A stretch of 64,000 bases of DNA from Gemmatimonadota bacterium (GCA_022820995.1 JAJEEM010000059.1:171831-235830); one strand, 5' to 3'. Numbered from the stretch's first letter, positions 17,723-26,627 are shown. Translations and numbers: made by a program. The notes: generated by a model not told the origin, from the sequence alone.

Positions 17723-19252
17723 CTGTTCGAAACCGTCGCCCTCCTCCTGATCCTCGGCCTCGCCACCTTCGATCTCTGGGTCGGGGTCGCGAACGATGCG
17801 GTGAACTTCCTGAACTCGGCGTTCGGGTCGCGGGTGGCCCGGCGGCGCGTGATCATGGTCATCGCCACGGTGGGGATCCTGTTCGGCGCGCTCACGTCGA
17901 GCGGACTCATGGAGGTGGCGCGCCGCGGCGTGTTCGATCCCGGCCACTTCGTCGACGCCCAGGGCGCGATCATCCTGACCTCGATCCTCGCCCTCTACCT
18001 CGGCGTGATGGCGGCGGACGTCCTCCTACTGGACCTCTTCAACACGTTCGGCCTGCCCACCAGCACGACCGTATCGATCGTGTCCGAACTGGTGGGCGCC
18101 TCGATCGCGGTCGCGCTGTGGACGAACGGCGAGGGCGTCCAGGGTGCGCTGGGGGTGATCAACAGCGGCCCCGTGCTCGGCATCTACACGGCCATCTTCC
18201 TCTCGGTCGTGACCGCGTTCGTGAGCGCGGCCGCCGTGATGTTCCTGGTGCGGGTCGTGTACGGGCACGACCTGAAGGCGAGCTTCCCGCGCTGGGGCTG
18301 GCTGTGGACGGGCGTGTCCTTCGCCGCGATGGCCTACTTCGTCCTGTTCAAGGGACTGCAGGGCGCCGCGATCCTGGACGAAGGGACGATGTCGACGCTC
18401 CGCGACGGGATCTTCTGGATTCTGGGCGGCGTGTTCCTCGTGGCGGGCGGCATGGCCGTCGTCTGGCGGCACCGGCCCGCGAGGGTCATCGGGGCGATCG
18501 TCCTGACCGGGACCGGGGCGCTGTCGATCGCGTTCGCGGGGAACGACCTCGTGAACTTCATCGGCCCTTCGGTCGCGGCATTCCAGGCGGTGCTCGTCGA
18601 GGGGATCGACCTCTCCGGCCGCGTGGAGACGCCGGCGTGGGCCCTGTTGCTGGCCGGCGCGATCATGGTCACGGCGCTCGCGAGGTCGCAGAAGGCGCGG
18701 CGGGTGACGGATACGGAGATCCGGCTCGCCGCCCAGGGGCACACGAAACAGCGTTTCCGCAAGAGCCGGATCGGCGCGGCGCTCGTGACCCTGGGGTACG
18801 CGTGCCTGGGTCTGGTCGGGCGCCTGACGCCGGGCGGTCTCCGGTCGCGCGTCGAGGGCCGGACCGCGCCGCCGCCCCTGGATCCTTCGGCCCCGCCCTA
18901 CGACCTGCTGCGGGCGAGCGTGAACCTGACGGTCGCGGCGCTGCTCATTTCGATCGGGACGGCGAACGGACTCCCGCTGTCGACGACCTACATCACGTTC
19001 ATGGCCGCGATGGGCGCCTCGCTCGGCGACCGGACCTGGCGCGCCGCCGACGCCGAGCAGCGCGTGACGGGCATTCTCGTCGTACTCGGCGGCTGGCTCA
19101 TCACGGGACTCATCGCCGCCGCCGGCGCGTTCGTGATGGCGTCGCTGATCGTCCTCACCGGGACCGCCGGGCTGCCGATCGTGGCCGTCCTCGTCGCGTT
19201 CGGCGTGTGGCGGCTCGGACGGGTCCGGCAGCCCGAACCCGAGCACGGCTGA
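17723..19252 (+). CDS. Inorganic phosphate transporter, PiT family
   Basis: An inner-membrane phosphate:cation symporter with about ten membrane segments. The family signature FDLWVGVANDAVNFLNSAFGS is present, as is a second inverted signature TANGLPLSTTYITFMAAMG near the C-terminus; a 50-residue cytoplasmic loop joins the halves. The first standard start in frame is GTG 17801, but that would cut off half of the conserved FDLWVGVANDAVNF signature. The reading frame is open back to 17681 with no ATG, GTG or TTG. CTG 17723 gives LFETVALLLILGLATFDLWVG, which matches the N-terminus seen in related transporters, so I place the start there (509 residues). A sequencing indel is the alternative. It diverges from the aminotransferase/CYTH-CHAD operon. 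Confidence 0.85.
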   Translation: MFETVALLLILGLATFDLWVGVANDAVNFLNSAFGSRVARRRVIMVIATVGILFGALTSSGLMEVARRGVFDPGHFVDAQGAIILTSILALYLGVMAADVLLLDLFNTFGLPTSTTVSIVSELVGASIAVALWTNGEGVQGALGVINSGPVLGIYTAIFLSVVTAFVSAAAVMFLVRVVYGHDLKASFPRWGWLWTGVSFAAMAYFVLFKGLQGAAILDEGTMSTLRDGIFWILGGVFLVAGGMAVVWRHRPARVIGAIVLTGTGALSIAFAGNDLVNFIGPSVAAFQAVLVEGIDLSGRVETPAWALLLAGAIMVTALARSQKARRVTDTEIRLAAQGHTKQRFRKSRIGAALVTLGYACLGLVGRLTPGGLRSRVEGRTAPPPLDPSAPPYDLLRASVNLTVAALLISIGTANGLPLSTTYITFMAAMGASLGDRTWRAADAEQRVTGILVVLGGWLITGLIAAAGAFVMASLIVLTGTAGLPIVAVLVAFGVWRLGRVRQPEPEHG

Positions 19253-19291
19253 CGGCTTCCGGGCCGGGCCGGATTCAGCCGGGCCCGGGGG

Positions 19292-19699
19292 TCAACCCAG
19301 ACGCGCGTCGAGCGTCAGTTCGTCCTGGTCCATCGTGCCCCAGAGGACCATGGAGCCGGCGAGAATGATGATCGAGGGATAGAAGAGGACCTGCGATCCC
19401 TCGAGGACCCAGCCCCACGGATCGAGGATCGATTTCCACACCGCGAGCGCCGTGATGAGGAGGACGACGAACGCCACCGGGTACGCCCGCTTCCTCCACA
19501 GGCCCAACACCACGAGCAGCCCGAGGAGGATCTCCAGGCCGCCGAAGACGTTCTGGACGATCGCCTGCGAGCCGATTCCGAGATAGAAGCTCTCGGCCAC
19601 GCGCTGGCCGTGCTCCACGTTCGCGAACTTGTCGAGACCCCACATCACCAGCAGCCACCCCGTGCTTACTCTCAGCAGCAACAGACCCCAGCGTTTCAT
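19292..19699 (-). CDS. DoxX family membrane protein
   Basis: A 135-residue protein with four predicted membrane helices: LLLLRVSTGWLLVMWGLDKFAN (N-terminal DoxX signature), a QNVFGGLEILLGLLVVLGLW helix, an AFVVLLITALAVW helix and a SIIILAGSMVLWG helix. DoxX proteins are associated with quinone-linked redox reactions and with sulfur or oxidative stress. The short polar C-terminus contains no motif. It is convergent with the PiT gene and diverges from dsbD, itself a thiol-redox gene, but no functional link is shown. Confidence 0.85.
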   Translation of the reverse strand: MKRWGLLLLRVSTGWLLVMWGLDKFANVEHGQRVAESFYLGIGSQAIVQNVFGGLEILLGLLVVLGLWRKRAYPVAFVVLLITALAVWKSILDPWGWVLEGSQVLFYPSIIILAGSMVLWGTMDQDELTLDARLG

Positions 19700-19798
19700 G
19701 TCGGCCTCCGGATTCCGGTGTCGCGGGATGTTCCTCGTGGCTTTCAGAGTGGTCCGCCGCCTTTGCGCGCGTCAATCGCGATGGGCCTGACGGGTGTT

Positions 19799-19825
19799 TT
19801 GACGCGGGGGCCGGACGGCTAATTT
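19799..19825 (+). promoter_or_regulatory. Possible promoter of dsbD
   Basis: TTGACG (19799-19804) and TAATTT (19820-19825) are separated by 15 bases, slightly short for a sigma-70 promoter, 45 nt before the dsbD start. Confidence 0.25.
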
Positions 19826-19869
19826 CCCCCCGGCGTTGTCGGAAGCTCGAGTTCAAGGGATCGGGACGA

Positions 19870-21717
19870 ATGACGGTCGGTTCGAGAGGCAGGACATACG
19901 GAGGCGGGATGTGGATGGCGCGCGCGGCGCTGTTGGCCGCGGTCGCGGGATCTCTCCTCCCGCGCCCGGGCGTGGCGCAGCTCCCTCGACAGGGGACGCC
20001 GGATCTCGAGAAGGGGGACATCGCCGTCGCCCTCGACCGCACCGCCTACGTCGCCGGCGAGCCCGCGCAACTCGCGGTGCGCCTCACGATTGAAGACGGC
20101 TGGCACGCGAACAGCTACGAGCCGACCTACGACTACCTGATCGCGACGGAGATCGACGTGGAGGCGCCGCCCGACTGGCCGGCGCCGGAGACTCCCCGCT
20201 ATCCCCCCGGCGAGATGAAGCGCTTCGACTTTGCGCCTACCGCCATCTCCGTGTACGAGGGCGAGATCTTCATCCGAACCGTGCTGCCGACGTCGGCGGG
20301 AGCGGCGGCCGGCACGTATCCCATTCGAACGAACGTCACCTACCAGGCGTGCGACGACAAAATGTGTCTCGCCCCGGTGACGACGCCGGCCACGGTGGGA
20401 CTGACGATCGCCGCCGGGGGCGAGGTCGCGAACCCCGAGTTCTTCGCGGCGGAAACCACGACGGGCGGCCGGGGATCGCAGCTCGGCGGGGCCGGGCGCG
20501 GCTTTCTGTGGTTCGTGCTGCTCGGCTTTCTGGGCGGGCTGATCCTGAACGCGATGCCGTGCGTGCTTCCCGTGCTGTCGCTCAAGGTCTTCGGGCTGAT
20601 GAAGAGCGCGGAGGGGGGCAGGCGTGCCCTCACGACGGGAAGCCTCGCGACGGCGGCCGGGATCATCCTCTCCTTCCTGCTGCTGGCGGGGGCGGCGATC
20701 GGGGCGCGCGCGGCCGGCGTCGCTGTGGGCTGGGGGATCCAGTTCCAGGAGCCGCTGTTCGTCGGGGCGCTCGCGGTCGTGATCCTTCTCTTCACCCTCA
20801 ACATGTGGGGGCTGTTCGAGATCCACCTTCCGGGAGCGCTTGCGAAGGTGGGCTCGTCGGGTCCGTCCGAGGGGCTCGCGGGCCACCTGGTGACGGGCTT
20901 CTTCGCCACGCTGATGGCGACGCCCTGCTCCGCCCCCTTCCTGGGGACGGCGCTCGGCTTCGCGCTCACGCAGGATTCGGGCACGACGGCCGCGATGTTC
21001 GGCGCGATCGGCACCGGGATGGCCTCTCCGTACCTGCTTCTCGCGGCGTTTCCGGCGGCGGGGCGCGTGCTGCCGCGGCCGGGGGCGTGGATGGCGACCT
21101 TCCGGGTGGTGATGGGGTTCCTGCTCGCGGCGACGCTCGTGTGGCTCCTCTTCGTCATGTCGGGGCTCGTGTCGGCGCCGCGCGTGGCCTTCTTCGAGAT
21201 CGGGCTGCTCGCCGTGGCCCTCGCGATCTGGCTCGCGAGCCGGTCGCCGCGCGGTCGGCCGGGGCGCCGCCTGGCCGGGATCGCGGCGGCGGCGCTGACG
21301 GTCGCGGCCGTCTCCACGGTGGCCGCGGGTCGATCCGAAGCGGGACCCTCGACGATCGGCGTCGCGCCCGAGGACCGCCTGATCGCGTGGCAGCCCTTCG
21401 ACCGTGACCGGGCCGAGGAACTCGCAGCCGGGGGCACCTACGTGTTCGTCGACGTGACGGCGGACTGGTGCTTCACCTGCAAGGTCAACGAGACGCTCTT
21501 CCTGGAGACGGAGGAGGTGGCCGGCGCGTTCGAGCAGCATGGCGTCATCGCGATGCGTGCCGACTGGACGCGGCGCGACGATTCGATCGGCCGCTACCTG
21601 GCCGACTTCGGCCGCTACGGCATCCCCTTCTACGTGCTCTACCGGCCGGACCGGGAGCCGCACGTCTTCTCGGAGCTGATCTCGAAGTCCGCGATCCTCG
21701 ACCTGCTCGGGGATTAG
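19870..21717 (+). CDS. dsbD: Thiol:disulfide interchange protein DsbD
   Basis: A 615-residue inner-membrane protein that carries reducing electrons from cytoplasmic thioredoxin to periplasmic thiols. Domains in order: signal (about 14-36), periplasmic immunoglobulin-like domain (45-185) with C161 and C166 (ACDDKMC), eight-helix DsbD/CcdA core (210-485) with the membrane redox pair C231 (AMPCVLP) and C353 (ATPCSAP), and C-terminal thioredoxin domain (500-615) with DWCFTC (C534, C537). All six redox cysteines are present. ATG 19909 (MWMARAALL) would also give a complete signal peptide. Clients probably include cytochrome c maturation and periplasmic disulfide repair. Confidence 0.95.
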   Translation: MTVGSRGRTYGGGMWMARAALLAAVAGSLLPRPGVAQLPRQGTPDLEKGDIAVALDRTAYVAGEPAQLAVRLTIEDGWHANSYEPTYDYLIATEIDVEAPPDWPAPETPRYPPGEMKRFDFAPTAISVYEGEIFIRTVLPTSAGAAAGTYPIRTNVTYQACDDKMCLAPVTTPATVGLTIAAGGEVANPEFFAAETTTGGRGSQLGGAGRGFLWFVLLGFLGGLILNAMPCVLPVLSLKVFGLMKSAEGGRRALTTGSLATAAGIILSFLLLAGAAIGARAAGVAVGWGIQFQEPLFVGALAVVILLFTLNMWGLFEIHLPGALAKVGSSGPSEGLAGHLVTGFFATLMATPCSAPFLGTALGFALTQDSGTTAAMFGAIGTGMASPYLLLAAFPAAGRVLPRPGAWMATFRVVMGFLLAATLVWLLFVMSGLVSAPRVAFFEIGLLAVALAIWLASRSPRGRPGRRLAGIAAAALTVAAVSTVAAGRSEAGPSTIGVAPEDRLIAWQPFDRDRAEELAAGGTYVFVDVTADWCFTCKVNETLFLETEEVAGAFEQHGVIAMRADWTRRDDSIGRYLADFGRYGIPFYVLYRPDREPHVFSELISKSAILDLLGD

Positions 21718-21762
21718 CGGGCGCGGAGACCAGGGGGCAGCCCGGCTGCAGCGAGCTCGCGG

Positions 21763-23541
21763 CTAGCGGGCGGCTCCCACGCGGTCGAGGAACGGTCCCA
21801 CGTCGAGGAGCGCGATGTCGTCACGCTTCCGGAGTTCGCGGAGGAACGGCCCCTTGTGTCCCGCTCCGTAGGTGAGGAGGAAGCGGACGCCCTCCCCCCG
21901 GTGGCGGTCCAGCCCGTCCTCGATGTACGCCCAGTGCGAGGCGTTGATCGCCTCCCACCCCCCGGGGCCGAGATCCGCGTCGAACAGCCGGGCATACGTC
22001 CGCATGCGGATGTCGTAGGCTTCGTCGTAGGCATCGGTGTGGATCCAGCGCGGGTCGTCCGACGCGCCCGCGGCGAGCGCCTCGGCTGAAGCGTCCGCCG
22101 CCGCACGGTATTCCGCCCATCCTTCGGCCCGGGCCGGGTCCCGCGAGTAGGCGTCGAGATACGCGGCCCGGAAGTCCGACATCGGCTCCGTCCACCCCGC
22201 CGTGGGGATGACGTCGAACTCCAGTTCGCGGGAGAGGGGGAAGAGTCCCTCCATGTACTCGGGGAAGCGGCGGACCCGGGGCTCCTCGACCGTCCCCGCG
22301 GCCTGGAACTCGGCCCATGCCCGGTCCCAGCGGTTGGGCGGGATCTCCGTCAGCCAATAGTCCGGATCGATCTCCCGCACGAGGTCTCTCACGACTTCCA
22401 GGCTGAACATCTCGCTGGTCTCGTGACCCGAGTGGATCATCCCGAGCACGACGACCTCGTTCAGCGTTGCCTCCCCCTCGGAGGGAGCCGGCGACTCCGG
22501 CGCGGCCGGGGCCAGTTCAACGAGCGTGCCGGAGAGCTCGTTCGCCACGAACACGCGCTCGCCGTCCGGGTGCGCGCGGAGGACGATGGGTTGCTCGCCG
22601 ACCTCCAGCCGCTGCACGACGGCGCGGGACTCGAGGTCGACGACGGAGACGGTGCTCCCGCCCGCGTTGTTGACCAGCGCATGGCGACCGTTTCCGGGCA
22701 CCACGACGGAGAACGGCCGGGGGCCGATGCCCTCGGAGACGCGGCCCGTGATCGCGAAGGACGCGGTGTTGATGAAGGCCACCTCGTCGGATCCGCCGCA
22801 TGCGACGACGTAGGTGACCTGGTCGGGCGTGAGCGCGCCCCCCGGCGGGCCGGGACACCCCTCGACCGTGGCGTCCAACTCACCGTTCAGGAGGTCGATG
22901 ACGGAGACCGACCCGTCATCCAAGTTGGGCACGAAGGCGTGGGATCCGTCCCACATCACGTCCGCCGGGTAGGGGCGATCGCCGGTGGCCTGGAACGCGC
23001 GCGGCGTGCCCTCCCGGGTGTCCACCGTCCACAGCCGGTCCGAGAACTCGGTCGTGATCCAGGTCTCTCCGCGCACCGTCCCGGGTGTGAACAGCGACGG
23101 CCCCGCCCCCACGCCCCACACGGCGCCGGGGACGATCCGGCCCTCTTCGTCGAGCAGGATGAGCGTCGAATCCCGGAACTGGCTCACGAGCCAGCCGCCT
23201 TCGACGCGGACGAGGTCGAGCGGCGTGTCCCCGGCCTCCCAGCGCGCGACGACGGCGGACTCGGAGAGGTCCACGACCGCGATCCGGCCTTCGCCGCTCA
23301 GGGCCACCCAGGCCGTATCCCCGTCCGGATTGAACCGGATGCCGTGCGGGGCCGCCCCCACGTCGATCGTGGCGCCGACCCGGAAGGGAGCGTCGGCGTC
23401 GCCGGCCTGCGGCGGGGCCTCGCCGCAGGCGGCCGCCCCGAGCCACAGCGCGGCCGCTGCCTGCCGCAGCGGAAGGACCGTGGTCCGGGGGTGGGCGTTC
23501 ACGATCCGGGGCCGGCGACCGTGCGGACAGGGCGTCTCCAT
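21763..23541 (-). CDS. Lipoprotein with beta-propeller fused to a TraB/ChaN-like C-terminal domain
   Basis: A 592-residue protein. A signal with lipobox AAAC (Cys39) is followed by a beta-propeller of YVTN-like repeats (about 50-345), with blades such as GRIAVVDLSESAVVARWEAGDTP, GSVSVIDLLNGELDATV and STVSVVDLESRAVVQRLEVGEQP. After a Pro/Glu linker a separate domain (about 362-592) starts EVVVLGMIHSGHETSEMFS and contains DPDYWLTEIPPNRW and FLLTYGAGHKG. Its strand-turn-His opening recalls TraB/ChaN/DUF5694 proteins, but the match is only by eye. The start could be ATG 23541 or GTG 23502; both keep the signal. It lies 8 nt after the dipeptidase stop, so the two are co-transcribed. Confidence 0.8.
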   Translation of the reverse strand: METPCPHGRRPRIVNAHPRTTVLPLRQAAAALWLGAAACGEAPPQAGDADAPFRVGATIDVGAAPHGIRFNPDGDTAWVALSGEGRIAVVDLSESAVVARWEAGDTPLDLVRVEGGWLVSQFRDSTLILLDEEGRIVPGAVWGVGAGPSLFTPGTVRGETWITTEFSDRLWTVDTREGTPRAFQATGDRPYPADVMWDGSHAFVPNLDDGSVSVIDLLNGELDATVEGCPGPPGGALTPDQVTYVVACGGSDEVAFINTASFAITGRVSEGIGPRPFSVVVPGNGRHALVNNAGGSTVSVVDLESRAVVQRLEVGEQPIVLRAHPDGERVFVANELSGTLVELAPAAPESPAPSEGEATLNEVVVLGMIHSGHETSEMFSLEVVRDLVREIDPDYWLTEIPPNRWDRAWAEFQAAGTVEEPRVRRFPEYMEGLFPLSRELEFDVIPTAGWTEPMSDFRAAYLDAYSRDPARAEGWAEYRAAADASAEALAAGASDDPRWIHTDAYDEAYDIRMRTYARLFDADLGPGGWEAINASHWAYIEDGLDRHRGEGVRFLLTYGAGHKGPFLRELRKRDDIALLDVGPFLDRVGAAR

Positions 23542-23549
23542 GCCGCGGG

Positions 23550-24839
23550 TCAGCCCCCGGCCTGCAGATCCGCGGCGACTTCCTCGGCGGCGCGCCAGAT
23601 ACGGAGCGTGTTGCCGCCCCATAACTGCCGAATCTCCTCCTCGGAATAGCCGCGGCGCACGAGTTCGAGCGTGACGTTGAACGTCTCCGAGGCATCGCTC
23701 CACCCCTCGATTCCGCCGCCGCCGTCGAAGTCCGAGCTGATCCCGACGTAATCGATGCCGATCAGGTTGACCGCGTGGTCGATATGATCGACGAAGTCCG
23801 CGACGTTGACCGCCGGGTAACGCGTCCGGATCTCCGCCATCCCGTCCCGGAAGGCGACGCGCTGCTCATCGGTCATCTGCGAGAAGCTCGTGAAGCCGAT
23901 CGACTCCCGGAGCGCGGAAACCTCCGCCTGCTGCGCCTCCGGGGGCGACTTCACGAAGGCCCCCAGGGCGACGGCCTGGATCACGCCGCCGTTCTCGCGC
24001 AGGGCGTACAACTGCTCGTCGTCCATGTTGCGGGGATGGGCGTTCACCGCGTGGGCGCCGGAGTGCGACGCGATGACCGGAGCTTCGGAGAGTTGCATCG
24101 CCTCGAGACTCGCCGCCTTCGAGATATGGGAGACGTCGACCATGATCCCGAGCCGGTTCATCTCGGCGATCACCTCCTCGCCGAAGTCGCTGATCCCGCC
24201 GTTCTCCTCCGGCGTGTCGCCGAAGGCGAAGTTGGGCTGAGCCGAATCGGCGATGTCGTTGTTCCCGTTGTGCGCCAGGGTGATGTAGCGGGCGCCGAGT
24301 TCGTGGTAGCGCTCGAGGAGGGAGAGGTCCGTGCCGATCACATACCCGTTCTCGATTCCGATCGCGGCCACGAGACGGCCCTCGGCATGGATCCGCTCCG
24401 CGTCATCGGCCGTGTGGGCGAGACCGATGAGGTCCGGGTACATCTCGTCCGCCATGCGGTGGATCGCCGCGAACTTCGTCATCGCGCCCTGCTTCGCGGC
24501 CTCGTAGTTCTCGGGCGTGCGCTCGGTCTGTCCCACGTAGACGATGAAGAAGCCGACATCGAGCCCGCCCGCGCGCATCTTCTCGAGGTTCACCTGGCGG
24601 TCCGCGTTGAGCGGATCCACCTCCGGGGTGGCGAAGTTGTAGGGGATGTCGTCGTGCGTGTCGATCGTGAGCACGCGCTCGTGGATCTCAGGGGCACGCT
24701 GCAGGAGTTCGGCCTCGTCCATGGAGGCCGCATCTCCGGCCTCAGCGGCCGGTTCGCCGCAGCCGAAAGCGAGGAACGTGGCGAGAAAAGGGAACAGGGC
24801 GGGCCGGAGGGCTTGGTGCGGGGGCGCGGGCTGTCTCAT
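23550..24839 (-). CDS. Membrane dipeptidase (peptidase M19), lipoprotein
   Basis: A 429-residue renal-dipeptidase-family zinc peptidase. The start at ATG 24839 follows a GAGGGAG ribosome site and gives a signal ending in the lipobox LAFGC (Cys27). Metal ligands follow family order: H62 and D64 (TIDTHDDIP), Glu in AIGIENGY, His in VDVSHIS and IASHSGAH, and the acid in GISSDFDG. It hydrolyses dipeptides, often with D-residues at the C-terminal position, outside the cytoplasmic membrane. The propeller fusion gene follows in the same operon. Divergent 118 bp away is the PD40 lipoprotein gene. Confidence 0.94.
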   Translation of the reverse strand: MRQPAPPHQALRPALFPFLATFLAFGCGEPAAEAGDAASMDEAELLQRAPEIHERVLTIDTHDDIPYNFATPEVDPLNADRQVNLEKMRAGGLDVGFFIVYVGQTERTPENYEAAKQGAMTKFAAIHRMADEMYPDLIGLAHTADDAERIHAEGRLVAAIGIENGYVIGTDLSLLERYHELGARYITLAHNGNNDIADSAQPNFAFGDTPEENGGISDFGEEVIAEMNRLGIMVDVSHISKAASLEAMQLSEAPVIASHSGAHAVNAHPRNMDDEQLYALRENGGVIQAVALGAFVKSPPEAQQAEVSALRESIGFTSFSQMTDEQRVAFRDGMAEIRTRYPAVNVADFVDHIDHAVNLIGIDYVGISSDFDGGGGIEGWSDASETFNVTLELVRRGYSEEEIRQLWGGNTLRIWRAAEEVAADLQAGG

Positions 24840-24957
24840 CTTCAACTCCCTCGTGGATCCGGATCGGTCTGGCGCAAGCTCGTCCGCGTCCCGGTCCGAC
24901 GCAACGAGGGATCGGGCTGCGTGGAATCTCCCGAGACCTGGAGGACGGACGAACGTC

Positions 24958-25869
24958 ATGTACGCCTGGAGAGTGGCCGGCCGTCGGCCTCATGTGCTGC
25001 TGGCAGCAGTGCTGGCAGCGCTGGTGACGCTCGGGTGCGGGGACGCCACGGGTCCGGCGCCGCCCGCAGCGGGCGAGATCGTCTTCACGTCCATCCGCGA
25101 GAGATTCATGCGCATCTGGGTGGCGAACGCCGACGGGACGGGACAGCGGCCCCTCACGCCGGAAGGCGAGACGAGCCTCGAGCCCAGCTGGACGCCGGAC
25201 GGTTCGCGGATCGTGTTCACGAGCTGGCTCGACGGAAACCCCGACATCTTCCTCATGGACGCGGACGGCTCGAACTGGAGGCCGGTGACGCGGGACACGG
25301 CGTACGACCGCTCCGGGCGCTTGTCCCCGGACGGTAGGCGCGTGGTCTTCGTCTCCGAGCGCTCGGGGGATCCGGACATCTGGGTGATCGACATCGATGG
25401 ATCGAATCCGGTCAACCTCACGCGCAGCCCGTCGTCTTTCGACGTGGACCCGGAGTGGTCGCCCGACGGCGCCCGGATCGTCTTCGCCTCGGACCGCGGC
25501 GGGGGCCGACAGTTCTCGCTGTGGACGATGGGGGCCGACGGGACGGGGCTCACGCGGCTTCCCGCCGAGGGCGGCGCGCGTTCCCCGTCCTGGTCGCCGG
25601 ATGGATCGCGGATCGTCTTCACCTCCTACCGGGACATCGGCGACGCCGAGATCTACGTGATGCGGGCGGATGGCAGCGGCCAGACCAACCTCTCGGGCCG
25701 GGCCGGAGTGGACGAACTGCCGCGCTGGTCTCCGGACGGCGAGTTCATCCTCTTCTCGACGAAACGCGACGGGAACTCCGAGATCTACGCGATGGGCGCG
25801 GACGGATCGGGGCCGGTGAACCTCTCCCGTCACCCGCGCTGGGATGCCATGGCCGCATGGAGACCGTAG
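24958..25869 (+). CDS. TolB-like PD40 beta-propeller lipoprotein
   Basis: A 303-residue lipoprotein (signal ending LVTLGCGDA) made of about six PD40/WD40-like blades of roughly 42 residues. Each carries the TolB-type pattern PSWTPDGSRIVFTS...DIFLMDADGSN: for example PEWSPDGARIVFASDRGG, PSWSPDGSRIVFTSYRD and PRWSPDGEFILFSTKRDGNSEIYAMGADGSG. Such propellers bind envelope proteins or glycans; no enzyme motif is present. A GGAGG lies about 12 nt before the ATG. It lacks the N-terminal domain of TolB, so it is a propeller-only relative. Confidence 0.85.
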   Translation: MYAWRVAGRRPHVLLAAVLAALVTLGCGDATGPAPPAAGEIVFTSIRERFMRIWVANADGTGQRPLTPEGETSLEPSWTPDGSRIVFTSWLDGNPDIFLMDADGSNWRPVTRDTAYDRSGRLSPDGRRVVFVSERSGDPDIWVIDIDGSNPVNLTRSPSSFDVDPEWSPDGARIVFASDRGGGRQFSLWTMGADGTGLTRLPAEGGARSPSWSPDGSRIVFTSYRDIGDAEIYVMRADGSGQTNLSGRAGVDELPRWSPDGEFILFSTKRDGNSEIYAMGADGSGPVNLSRHPRWDAMAAWRP

Positions 25870-25906
25870 ACCACAGATCGCACCGACGACCTTGGTTGCC
25901 GAGCGG

Positions 25907-25935
25907 TTGACACCCTAGGTTACTTGATTAGGTAT
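25907..25935 (+). promoter_or_regulatory. Likely sigma-70 promoter of the small-gene pair
   Basis: A consensus -35 TTGACA (25907-25912) is followed after 17 bases by AGGTAT (25930-25935), in a conspicuously AT-richer patch. Transcription would start just before the ribosome site GAGGAG (25947-25952) of the next gene. Confidence 0.4.
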
Positions 25936-25957
25936 CACCCGAACATGAGGAGTGTCG

Positions 25958-26215
25958 ATGCTCACCATGGACATGCTTCCTCGCGTCATGCCGGACTTCT
26001 ATTGCGAGCGGTTCGCGGAGGCGGTGGAGGAAGTCGTCCGCCGGCAGGAAGCGCTATCAATGGAGAGCGCCATCACACGTTTCGAGGAATCACCCTTTGG
26101 AGGGTATGTCGTTTACAGCGTGTCGGCCGAAGCATTTGCGGCGGCGCTCGACGATGAGGTTCTGTCGCCATCGCCCGGTGACCTAATCATGCCTCCGAGG
26201 ACAGCCTACCAGTGA
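25958..26215 (+). CDS. Small protein of unknown function
   Basis: An 85-residue cytosolic-looking protein. ATG 25958 sits 5 nt after GAGGAG and is preferred over GTG 25952 and ATG 25967. The N-terminal half is an amphipathic helix (FAEAVEEVVRRQEALSMESAITRFEE) and the C-terminal half has a short strand (FGGYVVYSVSAEAF) and an acidic helix (AAALDDEVLSPSPGD). No family is recognised. Its stop overlaps the next start (GTGA), so the two proteins are probably partners. Codons and the upstream region are less GC-rich than the neighbours, a mild sign of horizontal origin. Confidence 0.6.
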   Translation: MLTMDMLPRVMPDFYCERFAEAVEEVVRRQEALSMESAITRFEESPFGGYVVYSVSAEAFAAALDDEVLSPSPGDLIMPPRTAYQ

Positions 26216-26622
26216 GCGAGGAGACCGGTGGCGCAGTTGTTCAGCATGACTCGAGGCAGATGGAGCTGTGGGCCGAGTTTCGAGCTGTCGAGCAGGAACG
26301 TATAGCGAGCGCTGATCGCCGCACCGAAGTGTTGCGTGAGGGGATCGCGCTGGCCCACCAGAACCAGCAGCAGCAGTTGGAATTTCACAGGGAGCGACTG
26401 CGTCGTGATGACGAACATCGTGACCGTCGCTGGGTCTCCAGAACCAAGATGGCTTGGGTCGGGATATGTGCCGGCCTGGCGCTTCTCGCGATACTCCTCT
26501 GGGCAGCGTTCCTCGGTGACGAAGGACAGCGCGCAACTTCGGTCCTGCTCTTGAGCCATGCTCTTTCGGGAGCTGCCTTCCTAGGTCTTGGCTATTATTT
26601 GGGAAATCGTCCATCGAGGTAG
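26212..26622 (+). CDS. Coiled-coil protein with two C-terminal membrane helices
   Basis: A 136-residue product from GTG 26212. Residues 15-75 form a long charged helix (ELWAEFRAVEQERIASADRR, QQQQLEFHRERLRRDDEHRD), probably a coiled coil. It is followed by two hydrophobic helices (MAWVGICAGLALLAILLWAAF and SVLLLSHALSGAAFLGLGYYLG) and a short basic tail. The architecture resembles small predicted membrane proteins of the DUF2335 kind, but I cannot confirm that. It is translationally coupled to the 85-residue protein and lies 5 nt before the gamma-glutamyltransferase start. A membrane-tethered two-component unit, possibly a defence or toxin pair, is conceivable but unsupported. Confidence 0.6.
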   Translation: MSEETGGAVVQHDSRQMELWAEFRAVEQERIASADRRTEVLREGIALAHQNQQQQLEFHRERLRRDDEHRDRRWVSRTKMAWVGICAGLALLAILLWAAFLGDEGQRATSVLLLSHALSGAAFLGLGYYLGNRPSR

Positions 26623-26627
26623 ATCGC

